A DNA stretch of 64,000 nucleotides from Avena insularis (taxonomy: Eukaryota > Streptophyta > Magnoliopsida > Poales > Poaceae). Under the pieces are notes generated by a model that was given only the letters and a program-made list of their open reading frames with translations, was not told the DNA's origin and did not search any database. The DNA lies in assembly GCA_023614405.1 (NCBI GenBank), contig CM042688.1, positions 375,955,331-376,019,330 of the forward strand, in the 5' to 3' direction. Below, one piece after another: positions 60,221 to 64,000 of this stretch. Every line of letters starts with the position of its first letter. Positions within the stretch are counted from its first letter, which is position 1. The translations under genes and the position numbers were made by a program.

Positions 60221-60225
60221 TCCAG

Positions 60226-60332
60226 CAAAAGGAAAGCGGAGCACCAAGACCACCAAGACCACAAACACAAACAAGGAGAAAAACTTTAACCACCAAATTC
60301 ACCACCAAAAAGGAGGACAAGATCCAGATTAA
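60226..60332 (+). pseudogene. Last exon part of the FAR1-like gene
   Basis: Continues the frame interrupted at 48708: a Lys/Thr-rich tail beginning KGKRSTKTTKTT and ending at TAA 60330-60332. Continuity of frame across a 5 bp duplication supports the insertion model. A diverged copy follows the left LTR at 50021, with a 9 bp shorter repeat. Confidence 0.6.
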
Positions 60333-61214
60333 ATTGATGTGTATATGGTTGCATACTACTATGAAATAAAAGTCTATTCTTGTTGTGTATCTGGTTGCAA
60401 ACTACTATGAAACAAAAGTGTATTCTTGTTATGTACAAAATGATATAAGTGTTACTTTTATAAAATAATTTTCTATGATAAAGAGCCTCCTTTGATTTAT
60501 AAAAATGGTATTATGCTGGTACGGACAATACATATTTGGATACTTCTTCTTTGATGATAATGAAACAACAGGAATCACATTATATAGTAGTGGAGGCGAA
60601 GTACAGAAATATGCTAACAACAACAATACAGATTTCTTAATTTAGGTAGTATAGGAATGCTTAACCTGACAATACCAGTTTTGAATAAAAAGAAGTACAT
60701 GTTGTCACTAACTAAAAAACTAAGATGGAATATAGGCAGTACATAAATATAATGAAGGAAAAAATAAGATGGGATAACTATGAAGATGAACTTCATGTGT
60801 GCATTACAAACCGCCTGACAGTAAAGCAGTACAAGATGCGTAAAACCTAGAAGTACCACAATTTGAGATAAAGAAATACCATTACAATTAAAAATAGTAA
60901 ATGAGTGGTTTAAAAACATCAGGACATCCCAGCACTACAAATTTCAGATACAAGGCAGTTCGATTATTGTAAGAAAGAGAAGTATAGGATGCTAGAGAGA
61001 GAAGATATCAAAACGTAGAGAGTAGTATAAACAGTACAATATCTTTAAAATGTCAAAATATCTTAACATCATAAATGTTTATAGCAACCATCCAATGAGT
61101 AGTATTAAAAAGGAAAACTAAGTGATAAAAACTAATACTTTGTATCACGACTATTACAATACAATAAATGTTTCAGATACATATGAGTGTCATACATCAT
61201 AGATCTACTTGAAT
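60333..61214. other. Intergenic 3' regions between convergent FAR1-like and Ulp1-like genes
   Basis: AT-rich, with a ~60 bp internal repeat ('ggttgcatactactatgaaa' type, about 60350 and 60394). No coding recognised; apparent ORFs on the minus strand are hydrophobic chance frames. Confidence 0.5.
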
Positions 61215-63190
61215 CTATTGTTTCATCTTAGAAAACAGCTGTAGAAGCTCTTCTTCTTTAGCACACAAAGTAAGTTCTGGAAAGAGGCACTGTATCTCCT
61301 CTGGAATGTCATCAAGAAGAACCTTGTTCTCTGGATGGAAAAAGACAGTGTACATGAATTCTGCCTTCCAGTCCTGGGAACATTCCTGAAATATATTAAG
61401 AAAACAAATATTAGCAAGCAAGAAGTGAAAGAAGCTGTGAATAGTTTCATTGGCAGTGATAGGTTCCCCAAGAAACATACATAATCATTTAACATATTCT
61501 CAATGCATCAATCATCATCAAAGGTGTTAGCAAACTTGAGGGAATAGATGCCACCTTCATTTATACCCTGGTGAGGCAAAGGGTCAACTTAATGAGGCGC
61601 ATCTGAAACCCTAGTCCAATTATTCTGAGCAATCTTCTTGTACACATCTTTGCCATAAACAACTTGCATAACTTGTACAAACCTTTTAGCTTATTTAACC
61701 GACATTGGCCAGACCAATAGACAAAAAACGAGGAAAAATAAGAAAATAAAGTAACAATAGCAACTCACAATTTCCTTTACATCAGCAACATGGAACTCAC
61801 TCCTTGTTGTTTCAGTACTGCTTCTTGTAGGCCAATCCTTTGAATCTAGAACATCAATCATGTTATGGTGTTTGTTGAAAACATGTACAGCATGATGGTT
61901 AATCTTTGAACCTGGTATTTTCTTGCAATAAGGCAACATGATCTATTCAATAAAATAACAAAAGACAAAGTTAGATAACATAAACTATAAGTGACAAATT
62001 TAGATAGGAAAACATAAAAGATATGCAAAATGTGAAAAATAAGTAAGATATTTACTAACCAACTTTGCATTCAAGAGATTTTATCCAGGGCTAAACAATT
62101 TGTGAAAATTGTACATAGCTGAATCCAGATCAAATTTGCAACTCGACTTCATATTATCCATTCCAAGGACATTCTACTTATAAGAAATAAAAAATAGTTA
62201 AAACATGAAAACACCATAATCCAAAGCTAAAAATAGATACATATAACTGCATTCAAAACTATCCATTCAAAAGGCACTTAAAAGGAAAATTACCGATGCA
62301 AAATATGGGCTCAACGGAACACGACTGCCAGACGTAAATACATGATTCTTCGTAGGATCAGTCTTGCATTGAGAAATGACATAGTGCATCACTTCGCCTT
62401 CAAGCTACCCACAATCATCAAAATTCTTTACAAAATCTTTGTCGGTATAGCAGATATCAACTTCTACTCCTATAGAGTCAGTTCCATGTGCAAATACGTA
62501 GAAAGTTTTGCTACACGTGTGAAATGTGAAGTCCACACAATTAATTTTACTTGCTACGGTCATAATTTAAAGAAGTACAAACAAATGAACATGGGAAGTA
62601 CGAGAACCATACAATACATAAGTACAAGGATGGTAATATAGGTAAGTGCAGGAGCAACAAGAAAAAACAAAAGTAATAAGGTAATTACTATAGAAAACAC
62701 TAACATTAAAGACAAATCCTAACAAGAAAGTAATAAAGTACAAAAGGAAGAAGGGTGTGGGGAGTAGAAATGAGAACTCACTCTTTGTACTTCTCACGTG
62801 CATGCTTGCTTAAGATGAAATTCTTTAGCATCCTAGCCTTATGAAGGTGTTGGAATTTTCTAGGCCTTAGAGCCTCAACAGGAAGACTCCACTTCTTTGC
62901 TCTTTTTGATGCCCTCTTATTAGACACAACATTAAGGGATGAAACACCTGCCTTATTCTTCTTCTTGATGGCAGGAGAGTCTACCCTCTTCTTTCTAGAT
63001 CGTTTTGTTGGAGCGATAAAATCATCCATGCCACTGGAGTCATTTGCGTCATCTAATGCAGGAAACTTCCTTTCACCCGGCGTTAAATCTTCTAGGCTAC
63101 TGATGGTAGCTATTCTATGATCAGTATCAACTTTCGATGTATCAAAAATTGTGAAAGATTGATCTTCACCTATTTGTTCTTCTTATCTTT
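61215..63190 (-). pseudogene. Ulp1-like (C48) protease gene, copy 2, distal part
   Basis: Exons by GT-AG borders on the minus strand: about 63190-62782 (basic nuclear-type segment, KRSRKKRVDS, KRASKRAKK), a segment ending at 62294, 62173-62060, 61942-61769, 61689-61481 and 61385-61215, stop at 61215. It carries His and Asp elements ('HHAVHVFNKHHNMIDVLDS'). However, the catalytic Cys position reads QGINEGG, where copy 1 has QGINECG. A TAA also replaces a Glu codon in the 62173-62060 exon (CCT-GGA-TAA versus CCC-GGA-GAA). It is therefore inactive as a protease. Ulp1 proteins remove SUMO; plant MULEs often carry such genes. Confidence 0.62.
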
Positions 63191-63322
63191 TATATTAACA
63201 AATCATGAATTCTATGTTTAACTTACATATTTCGTTATTTGACTTCATGCAGTTGGCCATCTTGCCATTGGTGATGACTCAAAAGAAAATGCATGAAAAT
63301 GAAGCAATCAATTAACTGAAAC

Positions 63323-63958
63323 CTGGATCATAGCCAAAAAATTCATAAAATCAATCTTGAATCGTCCGGACACCGACCAAGTATAGAGCATGGCCTTCTT
63401 GATGTTGTGGATATCTCTCATTGTAAAGTCCGTAAGACATTCCCCATCCCAAGCCATAATAGCCTGGAGCATGAACCAACCACAAGCACGACTACGTACA
63501 GGCAAAGATAGGTATATAATAAATATGAAAAGTAAGTACATAGAAATCAATACAAGCATTGCCATACATATTATAGAAGAAGGACAACAAACAAAAAGGA
63601 AGTACAAATCATGCAATCACAATAACCACAACTGAAAAAATGCAAACTGATATTAACATATCAGGAAGTATGAGTCTCACTTGTCAGTTTGCTTAACGGT
63701 ATCCATGTAAGCAGTTTTGTAATGGTTGGTACTAAGGGGTTCAAGTGGAGGATCTATATCAATGGTCAAATCGAGCCAAAGCTTCTTTATAGTTTTAATC
63801 ATTCTGCGGTAAATGATCCAGCCAGAATTACTTCTTGGACAATATAAAGAATCAATGTACTGGAAACAACCTTTTTTCAAATTAAGAGTGACAACAACCC
63901 AATGGCCAACAGAATTTTCTTGACCAGGAGGTGGGGGTTCCAAAGTTGGAAACAAAAT
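63323..63958 (-). CDS. Ulp1-type (C48) peptidase domain, two exons, gene continues past the window
   Basis: Exon 63958-63681 follows an acceptor TTTTTGTAG and carries 'HWVVVTLNL' (catalytic His) and 'FQYIDSLY' (catalytic Asp). The donor is GTGAGA at 63680. The next exon, 63491-63323, follows acceptor CGTACGTAG, restores the frame (TDN-RACGWFMLQ) and carries the Gln/Cys pair (KQTD..ACGWF). The donor is GTTTCAGT. All four hallmarks of a C48 protease are intact and the splice phase is consistent. How it joins the downstream exons (63190 onward) is unclear, so this could be the first of two Ulp1 domains in one gene or a separate neighbouring gene. The start lies beyond 64000. Confidence 0.68.
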
Positions 63959-64000
63959 CTACAAAAATGAAGTAATAAAGCAAACAAATAAAAAGACATG

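Overview
This is a transposon-dense plant chromosome segment. I see no unbroken ordinary host gene. Several retrotransposon signatures point to a grass, most likely Pooideae (Triticeae or a close tribe): an LTR ending on a 'tgatgtctacgcac' type border, TGGCGC-type primer binding sites, ATHILA-family ORFs without pol, and CACTA elements with 'tgtggcgcat' subterminal repeats. I cannot name the species from sequence alone. Nearly every coding region carries stops or frameshifts, so most of this DNA is old and decaying.

Layout: (1) 1-18440 is a tandem satellite with a ~373 bp monomer. It is organised in higher-order repeats (a six-monomer unit of ~2243 bp) and interrupted by a 1538 bp solo LTR (15633-17170, TSD GCATC). 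(2) 18441-24354 is a mosaic: a 359 bp MITE, several small tandem duplications, a GC-rich exon-like stretch, and a CACTA terminus ending in TTCTTGTAGTG at 24354. (3) 24750-46205 is a nested stack. An Athila-like Ty3/gypsy element (5' LTR, broken gag, intact-looking protease-like ORF, intron, broken ATHILA ORF-1) is joined to a truncated CACTA element (about 30900-38611) with deleted TNP2 and ORF1 remnants on the minus strand. The Athila 3' LTR follows, split by a complete 6378 bp non-autonomous LTR element (38884-45261, minus strand, TSD AAGGG). (4) 46206-48708 holds undefined sequence and then the C-terminal part of a FAR1-like/MULE-transposase-like pseudogene. It is interrupted at 48708 by a second Athila-like element in minus orientation (48709-60220, TSD TCCAG) and resumes at 60226. 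(5) 60333-64000 holds Ulp1-type (C48) cysteine-protease gene remnants on the minus strand, convergent with the FAR1-like gene. This is the arrangement expected of a Mutator-like element that carries a Ulp1 gene. A 2.46 kb copy of this flank (50016-52472) also lies inside the second Athila element, next to its left LTR. A tandem duplication followed by LTR-LTR recombination explains this layout.

How the parts relate: the two Athila-like elements belong to related but distinct families with the same plan. Each has gag, a DLGAS-type protease, a spacer with four ~100 bp-spaced palindromic modules that also occur once in each LTR, a GT-AG intron of ~220-235 bp, and an ATHILA ORF-1. Neither shows reverse transcriptase or integrase, so both would need enzymes supplied in trans. 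The most interesting signals are that shared spacer/LTR palindrome architecture with its conserved intron, the higher-order satellite structure with a visible crossover monomer, and the paired Ulp1 copies with complementary lesions.
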